A DNA stretch of 64,000 bases from Sulfidibacter corallicola (GTDB lineage Bacteria > Acidobacteriota > Holophagae > Acanthopleuribacterales > Acanthopleuribacteraceae), in contig NZ_CP071793.1 in the NCBI RefSeq assembly GCF_017498545.1, forward strand, positions 4,613,001 to 4,677,000, written 5' to 3'. Below the pieces are notes generated by a model that was given only the letters and a program-made list of their open reading frames with translations, ran no database searches and was not told the origin of the DNA. This document shows positions 8,245 to 16,993 of this stretch, piece after piece (the first letter of the stretch is position 1; each line of letters starts with the position of its first letter). The position numbers were made by a program, and so were the translations under genes.

Positions 8245-8784
8245 CGTTGTCCCGATCCCTGGGTCTGCCAGCAGGCGGGTTGCGACCTCGTGCAATCCGG
8301 CCACAGGCTCGAAGGGTTTCTTGGGTGCGGGTTCCTTATATTGGTAATCGACAAAAAAGCAGCGACATCCAGCCTTTTGTCCCGCTTCGATGTCCTTCCA
8401 GCGATCGCCGACCATGAAAGAGCGCGTCAAATCGATGCCGTGCCGCCGCGCCGCTTCGTTCAACATGCCGGGTTTCGGCTTGCGACACAAGCAGTTATCG
8501 GCATCGGTGTGAAAGCAGGCCAAAATGTCGTCGAGGGGAACGAGGCCGCGTAATTTTTTGTGCATGGCCTCGACATTTTCGCGCGATTGTTTGCCGGTCG
8601 CCACATCGGGCTGGTTGGTCACGACCACCAAAAGGAAGCCGGCCCGCTTCAGGTCGCGGCAGGCCTGGGCCACGCCGTCGAGCAGTTCGAAGTCCACGAC
8701 GCGGTCGGGCGGATAGGATTTGCCGCCGCGAACGAAGGCGCGATTGAGCACGCCATCGCGGTCGAGAAAGATGGCTCGGTTCAT
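8161..8784 (-). CDS. gmhB: D-glycero-D-manno-heptose 1,7-bisphosphate 7-phosphatase (HAD family)
   Basis: 207-residue HAD phosphatase. The nucleophile motif is FLDRDGVLN at the N-terminus, motif II is VVTNQ, and the Zn-binding cluster CFHTDADNCLCRKPKPGML (about residues 92-110) is diagnostic of GmhB/histidinol-phosphatase-type HADs; GDRWKDIEAG gives motif IV. It removes one phosphate from heptose bisphosphate between the kinase and nucleotidyltransferase steps. The ATG at 8784 is chosen because the FLDRDG strand must be near the N-terminus; a longer frame upstream overlaps gmhA. The last ~30 residues are a tail encoded by two units of a local tandem repeat (TSQGCE and TSHGCE), absent from normal GmhB length. 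It lies 22 bp downstream of gmhA. Confidence 0.92.
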   Translation of the reverse strand: MNRAIFLDRDGVLNRAFVRGGKSYPPDRVVDFELLDGVAQACRDLKRAGFLLVVVTNQPDVATGKQSRENVEAMHKKLRGLVPLDDILACFHTDADNCLCRKPKPGMLNEAARRHGIDLTRSFMVGDRWKDIEAGQKAGCRCFFVDYQYKEPAPKKPFEPVAGLHEVATRLLADPGIGTTSQGCETSRQPASGPSEGPEATSHGCEI

Positions 8785-8806
8785 CGTGCGCCGCCGATCG
8801 CCGCGC

Positions 8807-9391
8807 TCACCATTTGGTCTCCCGGACCTGAAGCGCGGGATGGGAGACGAGGCAGTGCCAGACGACGGCCTGAAAGCCTTCCGCATGGGGCGTGACCCGA
8901 TCGGGATGGACGGTGGGCACGATCACCACCACATCGCCCACCTGGCCGGTGTAGCCGCCATCGCGGCTAACGATGCCGAATATTTGTGCGCCGCGCGCCT
9001 TGGCCAGTTCCAGCGCGCGAATGATGTTGACGCTGACGTTTTTCTCGGCGTTGCCGCCGCCCACCGAGAGCACCAGAACCGCATCGCGATCGCCGAGTTT
9101 GCTGACTTCGAGCCAACCGGAAAACACCGTTTCCCAACCCTCGTCGTTGGTGCGCGCGGTCAGTTCCGAGACGTTGTCCATCGGGGCATAGGTCTCGATA
9201 CCGCAAAGTTTGCGAAAGTCGTTGACGGCGTGGGCGCCGTTGGCCGCACTGCCGCCGACGCCGATGATGAAGAGCCGGCCGCCGTTTTCGCGAAGGGCGG
9301 CGAGGGCCACGGCCATGGTTTCGATCTTGTCGGTATCGATTTGGGCGCAGATTTGGGCGGCTTCACGAAAAAACGTTTGAGCGTGTGACAT
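8807..9391 (-). CDS. gmhA: Sedoheptulose-7-phosphate isomerase-like SIS protein
   Basis: 194-residue SIS-domain protein of phosphoheptose isomerase size. The phosphate-binding loop is IIGVGGSAANGAHAVNDFRK (about residues 43-62), and LSVGGGNAEKNVSVN gives the second Ser-rich loop. GmhA converts sedoheptulose-7-phosphate to D-glycero-D-manno-heptose-7-phosphate, the first committed step of heptose synthesis. It is the first gene of the minus-strand operon and is followed by gmhB. The start at ATG 9391 has GGAG eleven bases upstream; the in-frame ATG 11 codons earlier has no better ribosome site. The assignment rests on the motif plus gmhB, transaldolase and HldE-like neighbours. Confidence 0.88.
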   Translation of the reverse strand: MSHAQTFFREAAQICAQIDTDKIETMAVALAALRENGGRLFIIGVGGSAANGAHAVNDFRKLCGIETYAPMDNVSELTARTNDEGWETVFSGWLEVSKLGDRDAVLVLSVGGGNAEKNVSVNIIRALELAKARGAQIFGIVSRDGGYTGQVGDVVVIVPTVHPDRVTPHAEGFQAVVWHCLVSHPALQVRETKW

Positions 9392-10049
9392 GGGGTTCCA
9401 TCTCCGAGAGAGCGAAATAGCCAAAGATCGTCAACCGCACCGGTCTTTGACAGAAGCGGTTCGATGTTCGAGGTGTCGCGATGGATTCGCATCAATGAGG
9501 CCCAGACAGGCAGAACTTCGCATGTCGAACCCCTTGATAAAGGTTTGTACAAACCCGTTCCAAATCGTTGGTCACTTACCTCGGGACAATCTTCCAAACA
9601 TCAAGTAGCCATGCACGGACCCGGGGCATCACTGATTGCATCAGAAGGCCGGACCAAGCTATTCTCGGAGTCTGTACAGGGGAACTTGAAGAGCCGTTAA
9701 GCCTTATTATACAACGACTAACACAGCTTTTTGAGCGGCAAATTTTGCCTAGTCCTTCAGGTACAGAACCACTCCTTCGCCGCCACTCCGCACATGATCA
9801 AGGAATCGATTCGGAAACCCGAAGCACTTTTTTCCAATCCATTTCGCCTAGGTGCCCGGCCCAATCTTTGAAGTCTGGATTTCTTGCAATACTCGACAGG
9901 GAATGAGGTAGACTTGGCGGAACCCGATACCCATAGGAACCGCCTTAGCGTCAAACAATTAGCCACGGTGTGCGTCATCACTCGACCGTCATCACTCGAC
10001 AATGGTGGACGGCATGCCCCGATCTCTACGAACTAAACCTGGAGGAACG
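9392..10049. promoter_or_regulatory. Noncoding divergent region between heptose operon and FkbM gene
   Basis: About 660 bp without a credible gene. On the minus strand a perfect TATAAT occurs at 9706-9711, some 315 bases before gmhA, with no clear -35 box; it may start a long leader, as many polysaccharide operons have. On the plus strand GGAGG at 10041-10045 is the ribosome site for the gene at 10050. Nothing else recognisable was seen. Confidence 0.4.
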
Positions 10050-11045
10050 ATGCAGGACAGAATCGAAAACCCGTCGGATTTCAAGGAACTGGAAGCGATC
10101 AGGCGTTTTTTCATCTACGGGAACAACGATTTTCGAGAGAAACTCCAGGTACTGGTCGCGGGACGATTCCCAGGCAGGTTTCACGGGTTTTTGACAAACG
10201 AGCGCCCGCCGAGCCGGCGCTGCCCCAGTTGCCAATTCAGTCTGCGCTACTGGGAAAACGTCGTCCCCCTGCTAGGAGAGGGAGACTGTGTCATGGTCAC
10301 CCAACGCAATCCCCAAATCGAGGCCCGTTTGCACGAAAACAAGGTTCGGGTCGTGTTGCCGTTCAACCTCTGGTCCACCTATGTCACTTATGAGATGCCG
10401 ACTTTTCTGCATTTCTGTACCACTTACCTCGACGGTTCCGGCACCGCACTCGATATCGGGGGTAACACCGGTCTCACCGGAGCCACCTTGGCTGGTTTTT
10501 GCGAACACGTGCACATCTTCGAAGCCAACCCCGAGATGAAACGGGTCATCGAAAATACCAACGTAGGCAAACCCAATGTTTCCATACATATGAATGCGGT
10601 CTCCAGACAATCGGGAACCGTTTCCATTTATCCGGTCGGGGTAAACAACACCAGCATGGTCGCCAAAAACAAGACCGACCCGGTCGAGGTTCCCTGCATC
10701 ACCCTCGACGATTTCTGTCGTGACCACGACATCGCACCCAAAGCCATCAAAATCGATGTGGAAGGTGTCGACGGCGAAGTGATTCTGGGTGCGGCTCGCA
10801 TCATCGAAGCCCACAAACCCTATCTTTTTCTGGAACACCCTCTGGTCAATGCGGGTGCCTATGAAACAGATCTGACCTGTGCGGAACAGGCCCTGGCGTT
10901 TCTTCGCGAACATTACGACCTTCTGGCCTATCCCACCATGGACATGCTGGTTCCCGCCGAAGCACTGGGATCGGATCTGGATGTGTTTCACACAGCATTC
11001 AAGGCTCTGCCGACCAATATCGCAGCCGTTCCCAAGACCAATTAG
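10050..11045 (+). CDS. FkbM family SAM-dependent methyltransferase
   Basis: 331 residues. The SAM motif I reads TALDIGGNTGLTGATLAGF (about residues 130-148), followed by the motif II region VHIFEANPEM, and the FkbM-family hallmark PKAIKIDVEGVDGEVILGA near residue 225. FkbM proteins O-methylate sugars or lipids, here presumably a surface glycan. The ATG at 10050 is preferred over one 16 codons earlier because GGAGGAACG directly precedes it. It is a single plus-strand gene, divergent from the heptose operon and convergent with the 2OG-oxygenase gene. The substrate is unknown; methylated surface sugar is an inference from neighbours. Confidence 0.87.
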   Translation: MQDRIENPSDFKELEAIRRFFIYGNNDFREKLQVLVAGRFPGRFHGFLTNERPPSRRCPSCQFSLRYWENVVPLLGEGDCVMVTQRNPQIEARLHENKVRVVLPFNLWSTYVTYEMPTFLHFCTTYLDGSGTALDIGGNTGLTGATLAGFCEHVHIFEANPEMKRVIENTNVGKPNVSIHMNAVSRQSGTVSIYPVGVNNTSMVAKNKTDPVEVPCITLDDFCRDHDIAPKAIKIDVEGVDGEVILGAARIIEAHKPYLFLEHPLVNAGAYETDLTCAEQALAFLREHYDLLAYPTMDMLVPAEALGSDLDVFHTAFKALPTNIAAVPKTN

Positions 11046-11088
11046 AACCGTTCTAGGTCCCCATCGATCCACCTGGGCAAGCTACGTT

Positions 11089-12045
11089 TCATCCCGACCG
11101 ATACCCATGCAAGGTAATACCCCTGGCATAATCAGATGATTCAAATGGTCGGAATCGAGCCACGGCATCCTTATAACGTTTCACATCAGATTTGACTATT
11201 CGGAACAAGTCCTGGTCAACACTGTGTGACATAACTTTGGACATAAACGCATTGCGATCCATACCATAATGCTCATTGAAATGTTTGGGGTGAAGTGCCA
11301 GATGGATTAAAATCGCTTTTCTCTCCAACTCAACATCGGAATCATGAGAAGCATAACGATCGACTCCGTGAAACGAGAGCGGCCCATCCACAAAGGTAAC
11401 CAACCTGTTCTTTTTGAAATCAAACCTTTCAACAGGCTTGATTCGCTCGTCCGTGTACCATCTACGAGAGTTGAGAGCGATGTCACACTCTGATTCAGGA
11501 TTTTCGGTCGTCTGTATGCTCTGGAGGTTTGTTCCACTGATGACCTTGTTCCCCTCATTTAAATAGAAAAGGCAACTAACGGCCCAAAAAGGGTCGTGAT
11601 CATAGTGAGTATGAACGCGGAGACCAATATCGGCATATTTTTCGGGTGCGTCCTCGAGCCAATACAAACTGTAGTAATAATTGGGTTCGTAGTCGGACCA
11701 TCGGATCCTGAAAAAGCTCGAATAGTATTTCAAAATTTCCAAACCAATCGGTCTCAAAGTGTCATCGGCAAACCTTTTCCAGAACAACGCTCTTTCTTCG
11801 TTGTTCCTTATCCAAAACGGCTTCTTTGGCATGATCAAGGAACCATGTTCGTCGATTTCCTTTTCCGCCAGTCGCAACCTCAAGTCGTGTTGATGATGAC
11901 CTTCGACCCCAAAGTGATCTATCGATGGCCAATGCATCAAGACCTCATTCAAATCCTTTTCCGCAAAAATGTCGTCCACCACCAAATACGGAAAAGGGAA
12001 TGCTCCCTGAACGCTAGGAACGAGATCAAAACGCCTGTTTTCCAC
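11089..12045 (-). CDS. 2-oxoglutarate/Fe(II)-dependent oxygenase-like protein
   Basis: 318 residues. A jelly-roll oxygenase facial triad is visible: HTHYDHDP supplies the HxD pair (about residues 144-151), FHGVDRY gives the distal His, and ELERKAILIHLAL contains the Arg expected to bind 2-oxoglutarate. The N-terminal FPYLVVDDIF is a typical opening of prolyl-4-hydroxylase-type 2OG oxygenases. The start is GTG at 12045 with GGAGG at the right distance. It is the third gene of a minus-strand unit with the radical SAM fusion and a sulfotransferase, suggesting hydroxylation of a glycan, lipid or peptide in the same pathway. Low GC and A/T-rich codons set it apart from the heptose operon, consistent with separate acquisition. 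Confidence 0.78.
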   Translation of the reverse strand: MENRRFDLVPSVQGAFPFPYLVVDDIFAEKDLNEVLMHWPSIDHFGVEGHHQHDLRLRLAEKEIDEHGSLIMPKKPFWIRNNEERALFWKRFADDTLRPIGLEILKYYSSFFRIRWSDYEPNYYYSLYWLEDAPEKYADIGLRVHTHYDHDPFWAVSCLFYLNEGNKVISGTNLQSIQTTENPESECDIALNSRRWYTDERIKPVERFDFKKNRLVTFVDGPLSFHGVDRYASHDSDVELERKAILIHLALHPKHFNEHYGMDRNAFMSKVMSHSVDQDLFRIVKSDVKRYKDAVARFRPFESSDYARGITLHGYRSG

Positions 12046-12114
12046 AATTCACCTCCAGTGCGGCTTCGGAATCACATCTCCCAACCGAAATCTTCGCGTT
12101 TGGGAGGTCACCAA

Positions 12115-13488
12115 TCACGCTTGCCAATCGAAACGCGAGGACATTCTCTCCGGTATCAACTCCCACAGAATTGCCTGCTCCCGCGAATTGAAGACCTGGC
12201 GCCACTCTTCGGACTGCCCCGACCGGTAATGAGGCACTTCTTTCTTGTCCGGAATATCCGACGTGGTGACGCGATCACCCAAGTCGAAAAAGCGCATGAC
12301 CTTGTTGATGGTCCCCGCTTCATCTCTCCGCAGTTCGTTGAAATCTAAAATCATGATGTCGAATCGAGGATCGTTATCGGCCACGTACAACCACTCCTGA
12401 ATCCAGTGAATCAGTGTGATCACATGATTTCTGGCATGCCAGGCGACCTTTTCCTTCCATTCCAGTGAAGGATAGTTGTGGGGGAGGAATGGGTGGATCC
12501 AATTCCTCAAGGCGAACAGCTCTCCACTTAAGTTGTTTTCCAGGTGATGTAGATAGGACACGGTAGCCTGGCGTGGATCGCGAATATGCAGGAATATTTT
12601 CTTGACGCCGCAATCGGCCAGGGTGTCTAGATTCGCTGCGCTCGCGTCCAAATGCTGAACCGTTATCGCACCACCCCTGGCGAATTTTTTCATGTACGTG
12701 GGGAGAATGTAGTCGTTGGGAGAGCCCCGTAGCGTGGTAAAGAATTGGGGCATATGTAGCTGATCCTTGAATACTTTGGTAAAGAACCCGGTCCCGGATT
12801 TCAGGATCGTGTTGATGAAAATGGGAGGAATGCCCCGTGCAATGGCATCCTCCTGCTCTTTGTCCAGCTTTTCTCCAGGCATGATGCCTTGTTTGACGGC
12901 CTCGTCGTAATAGGAAGCCAGTAGCTGGTGGTCCATGGATTGGCGCAGGGCACAACCCGCGATATCGTCTTCTACATGAATGATCCCGCATTCCGTGGCC
13001 AACTTGCGCAATCGAGTGAAACCCGGTTCCAACTGCTTTTTCTGCACTAGAACTCGCGCACCCACGGCACGAATTCGACCTTCCTCGAAGGGCAGGGGAT
13101 GCTCCGGCGCTCCATTCGGAAGGCACTGGGGTAGGTAGTGAATATTCTTTTGATGCCCATAGGCTGTGAGAAAGATATCGAGATCGAATACGCGATGGAT
13201 CCCCAGGCCATCCAGCAACGCCAACACCTTTTGCAGCTCCGAGGTCGCGTGAAGCACGGCGACCTCTTCCGGCGCATCGGGGCAATTCTTGGGATGAATC
13301 ACTTGCATATCGTCACAGGTCCCGGTCTTGAAGGTGTCGAAAAAGCCCTTGATTTGGAGGTCCGGCAAAGCCCGAACCAGACGCAAGATGTCACGACCTT
13401 TTGGACCCGCACCATAAATCCAAATGGGGCAAGCCGTTGGAAGATCGGTCAAATCAAGGACGTCTATGGGATTCAAGGCATCGATCAT
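12115..13488 (-). CDS. Sulfotransferase with N-terminal Rossmann-like domain
   Basis: 457 residues in two parts. The N-terminal ~110 residues begin with WIYGAGPKGRDILRL, a nucleoside-diphosphate-sugar-epimerase-like Rossmann segment often appended to glycan-modifying enzymes. The C-terminal part is a sulfotransferase fold: the 5'-phosphosulfate loop FINTILKSGTGFFTKVF (about residues 231-247) and the 3'-phosphate motif LHIRDPRQATVSYLHH. It would transfer sulfate from PAPS to a hydroxyl group. The ATG at 13488 is chosen because GGAG lies nine bases upstream; the ATG five codons earlier lacks a ribosome site. It sits 106 bp after the radical SAM gene and 69 bp before the oxygenase, probably one transcript. 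Confidence 0.8.
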   Translation of the reverse strand: MIDALNPIDVLDLTDLPTACPIWIYGAGPKGRDILRLVRALPDLQIKGFFDTFKTGTCDDMQVIHPKNCPDAPEEVAVLHATSELQKVLALLDGLGIHRVFDLDIFLTAYGHQKNIHYLPQCLPNGAPEHPLPFEEGRIRAVGARVLVQKKQLEPGFTRLRKLATECGIIHVEDDIAGCALRQSMDHQLLASYYDEAVKQGIMPGEKLDKEQEDAIARGIPPIFINTILKSGTGFFTKVFKDQLHMPQFFTTLRGSPNDYILPTYMKKFARGGAITVQHLDASAANLDTLADCGVKKIFLHIRDPRQATVSYLHHLENNLSGELFALRNWIHPFLPHNYPSLEWKEKVAWHARNHVITLIHWIQEWLYVADNDPRFDIMILDFNELRRDEAGTINKVMRFFDLGDRVTTSDIPDKKEVPHYRSGQSEEWRQVFNSREQAILWELIPERMSSRFDWQA

Positions 13489-13594
13489 GATGAGGAGCTC
13501 CATTTCGCGGTGGGAAACCCACTTGATTTCAAAGGGGAAAACAAGGAATTGCGAGCCATAAGTTCAGAGACACAGATCGGAAATCACTGACGGG

Positions 13595-16534
13595 TCAATA
13601 CCCACTCCCAGGTTTGTCGGGGGGTTCGGTACTTCCTACAACCCGATGACGAGGCATCGCATCCAGAAATGCCGCCAATCGAGGAATATGGTGGTAGGTG
13701 TCGAACCGGTGACGTTCGGCCTGCATGGTTTCGTGCATCCCATCCCAGTCGAGACGGTCGAAAATATGGGCCAAATTCGCAACCTCCGCCATGTTGAGCG
13801 GAATACAGCAGCCTTTGGGATACACTTCGTCCATGACCTTGATACTACGACTGATGAATACGGGAAGACCCGCGGCACCATAGGTCATCGAAGAGGTGGG
13901 CACGCCATTGGGAACGAAGAGAGAGAACAGATCGCGAATCATCGGATCTTTCACATCGCAGATCAGTTTGGCGAAAATGGCGGCCTCATCACCCACCAAC
14001 CAGCCGCCATCGTATCGACTCATCTCGTGAACCAGCTTGTGCTGATCCCAGATGGCCGGCTCAATGTGAAAAAAAGCGCGTTCCTCATCGGTCAGCTCGT
14101 CACGAAAGGCAAATACCTTCGGATTGTCCGAATAGTAGTGGAAGTGGATGCCCTGTCGCAGTATCGAGCGAATGGAATTCCTGGTCTCGATGCGATTGGG
14201 CTCGAAAACCTCACCCAAAAAGGATGTGACGCCTACCAAATGACGTTGACCATCCTTACGCGACAATCGCTCCAACGGGCGTTTTGGAGGATGACTGAAC
14301 CGATAGTGGCTGAGTATGGGACGGTCCTTGACCAAGGTGTTTCGAAGGTATTCGGCAATATGGTCCGATTTACTGGTCAAAGCGACCGCGTCGGCCTGGT
14401 CGAGCATGACTTTGTATAGAGAGAAGGCTTCGTCCTGGTTGTCCATGTTTTTACAAACCGGCTTGATGATGTCGTACATCCCCAGGACGACCGGTTGCAC
14501 GGCCATGGCCGTCATGGCCGCGGCGCGTGCATAGGTGCGTGCGGCATTGTCGGTATCCCAGCCGACATTGACAAAAAAATCGTAATAAATCCAGAACATC
14601 CCCTTTTTCAAATGGGTCAAGATGTGCCACTGCTCGTGAGGGGTCACCAGGGCGTTCCGATAGATTGGACTGGTCTGATCCCACCCGGTTCGGCCGTGAT
14701 TTTCCATCTTGTCGAAGAGCGAAATCACGAACACGTCGTAATCGCCATTGTCGAGCGCGGCAAAGGTTGGCTCGGCGGTAGCCAACAATTTGTTGCCCAA
14801 CACGACCAATGGGTTCCGGGAAGCCTCGATCTCCGCGATGATGCGTTCGGCACGAGGCAGGCCGCGATCGGCAAACCAGTGAGCTTGAATCGCATGTTGG
14901 AGCTTGGTGATGCACACCGTCTGTTCCGAAGGAAGCACCTCGCGATAGTGGGCGGTCACCTTCGGTGTGTCCGTCGTGATCAAGAACGCATCCAGCGAAT
15001 CCCCTCCAGCCAACAGATCTTCGACCGTAAGCACTTCTTGACCGTGATGCGTTTGACCGGCCTTGAAGTTGTCTCCCACGCGTACTTCATCGAACCGCTC
15101 CTGAAACCAATCCAGATGTTCCAAGACAAATTTGGTAGCCGGCGCCAGCCCAATCGTTCGAATCGGACGACCCGCTTTGGCTTCGATCAACTGCTTGCCT
15201 TTGGGTAGTTTGAACAACTGGCTCAAAATGGTGGCAGCGAGTTCGGAGGGCGGCGCATAGGGTTCGAGAACTTCATCGTGGAGGGTTTCCAACAGGGGAG
15301 AATTCGTACGACAGGACAAACCCATTTTTTTCGCCGCTCGATCCAACACGCCGGTGAAATGGGTTTGAAACCGTTTTTCCAATATCTCGGCCGCGTGGGT
15401 GACGGCAGTCGGTGCCGGGGTCGGCTCGACGAGATTCGGCCACAGCCCCGGTGATTCATCCGGTGTATCGAAATAGGGAATGTCGCACTCGTTGCACAAA
15501 GGTAGATTCTTCAAATCGCCATCCATGAATGTGTTCAAGATGTTCTGGAACGCCTCACCGGTTCGAATCGAAGCGATGTTCGTGCTCTTGATGTCGCCTA
15601 TGAGCAAGTCACCATTTGGATCGAGACAACCGCATGCCGTGACGCGGCCATCGTGGTAGATGCCCGGACCGTTTTTCAAGACGCGGCAGAGACCTGGTTT
15701 TCTGGTGGAGATATCATAATAGGACAAAAGACGGTCTTGCTGATAGGCACCGGTTTCAATGGTGCCGCCAAAGTTGTGGGGAAGCTGAACGATGATTTGA
15801 TGGGGAGGTTCGAAAATGCCAATCGAATTCAAATAGGCCCTGGTTTTGGCGATAAAAGCCGTGGGCGAGACCCTGTCCAGCAACTCCCTAGCGTAACAAC
15901 CGTTGATGACCAGCGTCGTTTTCCGATCGGCCTCGGCGAGTTTCTCGGCCAGCAATTGCAAATTGCGGGTGACGTGTTCCCACTTGCCGCCGACATATAC
16001 TTTTTCGTAAGTGTCTTTGTTGTAGCCCGCAAAAGAGAACTGAATGTTGTTCAGCCCTAGGTGGGCGAGGCGTTCGATACGGGCCGGTGTAAGGGGCGTT
16101 CCATTGGTGGAGACCATGACCCAAAAGCCTTCGGCTACCGCTCGCGCCAACATCTCCAAGATTTTTGGATGAAGAAAGGGCTCTCCCTGGGCGTTGCCAA
16201 ATACAATTTTGCGAACCCCCGCTTCCTTGCACTCTTCGATAATGCGTTCGAAAAGAGCCAAATCCATGTTACCGACGTTGCTGTGCCAGGTCTGCCAACT
16301 GCACATCACACATTGGAGGTTGCAACGCTTGGACACCTGCAGATGCACTTCGCGGGGAAGGAAGTGACGCGCTTCCAACTCCCGCAACTGTTCGGCGTTG
16401 AACCTGTCGACCTCTTCGTCGGTTTTGGGCAGAGGTCGCCCGCGAAAGACAATTTCGGCATCTTCGAGGGATGACACACTCGGTCCGCTTGGAAACCCAT
16501 CGATTTCGCCAGATCGATCGCCGGTTGAACTCAT
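13595..16534 (-). CDS. Radical SAM/SPASM protein fused to Rossmann and glycosyltransferase-like regions
   Basis: 979 residues. The radical SAM cluster motif CNLQCVMC (Cys 71, 75, 78) is followed by the GEPFLHP, STNGTPL and SFAG strands of the core barrel. A SPASM-like second cluster region with ACGC and LCNEC follows (about residues 297-350). A middle segment (about 445-545) contains a GLAPATKFVLEHL nucleotide-sugar-type Rossmann motif. The C-terminal ~430 residues resemble a GT-B-like or spore-coat glycan protein (YYSDNPKVFAF, PNGVPTSSMTYGAAGLPVFISRS), without a clear family. It heads a minus-strand unit with the sulfotransferase and 2OG oxygenase. Radical chemistry on a sugar or peptide coupled to transfer is an inference. 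Confidence 0.8.
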   Translation of the reverse strand: MSSTGDRSGEIDGFPSGPSVSSLEDAEIVFRGRPLPKTDEEVDRFNAEQLRELEARHFLPREVHLQVSKRCNLQCVMCSWQTWHSNVGNMDLALFERIIEECKEAGVRKIVFGNAQGEPFLHPKILEMLARAVAEGFWVMVSTNGTPLTPARIERLAHLGLNNIQFSFAGYNKDTYEKVYVGGKWEHVTRNLQLLAEKLAEADRKTTLVINGCYARELLDRVSPTAFIAKTRAYLNSIGIFEPPHQIIVQLPHNFGGTIETGAYQQDRLLSYYDISTRKPGLCRVLKNGPGIYHDGRVTACGCLDPNGDLLIGDIKSTNIASIRTGEAFQNILNTFMDGDLKNLPLCNECDIPYFDTPDESPGLWPNLVEPTPAPTAVTHAAEILEKRFQTHFTGVLDRAAKKMGLSCRTNSPLLETLHDEVLEPYAPPSELAATILSQLFKLPKGKQLIEAKAGRPIRTIGLAPATKFVLEHLDWFQERFDEVRVGDNFKAGQTHHGQEVLTVEDLLAGGDSLDAFLITTDTPKVTAHYREVLPSEQTVCITKLQHAIQAHWFADRGLPRAERIIAEIEASRNPLVVLGNKLLATAEPTFAALDNGDYDVFVISLFDKMENHGRTGWDQTSPIYRNALVTPHEQWHILTHLKKGMFWIYYDFFVNVGWDTDNAARTYARAAAMTAMAVQPVVLGMYDIIKPVCKNMDNQDEAFSLYKVMLDQADAVALTSKSDHIAEYLRNTLVKDRPILSHYRFSHPPKRPLERLSRKDGQRHLVGVTSFLGEVFEPNRIETRNSIRSILRQGIHFHYYSDNPKVFAFRDELTDEERAFFHIEPAIWDQHKLVHEMSRYDGGWLVGDEAAIFAKLICDVKDPMIRDLFSLFVPNGVPTSSMTYGAAGLPVFISRSIKVMDEVYPKGCCIPLNMAEVANLAHIFDRLDWDGMHETMQAERHRFDTYHHIPRLAAFLDAMPRHRVVGSTEPPDKPGSGY

Positions 16535-16757
16535 AGGGAGAACCTTTTCAAATGGTTTGGCCGAGAATCGCCGACGAGCACACGTCGCGATTCACGCCGA
16601 ACAAATGCGGTAAAGGAGAAGGACCACTTTTCGAAATCCATGTGGATTTCCAATTTTGGAATACGCTTTTTCCATGTCTTGCCGCTTGAAAGCGCGAGTC
16701 GTCACCCAGGTACTTGATTGCGTTTGTTTCCAGTTGTTTTTGTTTTTCGCTACCAGA

Positions 16758-16787
16758 ATTATAGCCGTTGAAACGCGACTTTTACAA
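16758..16787 (-). promoter_or_regulatory. Sigma70-like promoter for the radical SAM unit
   Basis: On the minus strand TTGTAA (16782-16787) and TATAAT (16758-16763) are separated by 18 bp. The predicted start lies about 215 bases upstream of the radical SAM start codon. The -10 box is a perfect match, the -35 four of six. Confidence 0.5.
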
Positions 16788-16993
16788 GCGACAACCCTGA
16801 ACGGGAGGGACCCGTCTTCCCTTCGGGACGAACAAGAGCCAATCGCCCTGCAGCCGCTCGAAGCAGCCTGATTTCGCGATCGATCGGTGAGGTTTGAGTC
16901 TCGGTGGTAAGGAATCCTTCCACCGCTCGTTGGAAGTTTTGTTCAATTCGGGGATTGGGTTAAACTGGGCCATCCACTTCAGGGAGAAACGAC

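Noticed and set aside
9430..9906. Small plus-strand frames in the gap before the FkbM gene
   Set aside because: No ribosome sites, no codon bias and no family character; treated as noncoding.
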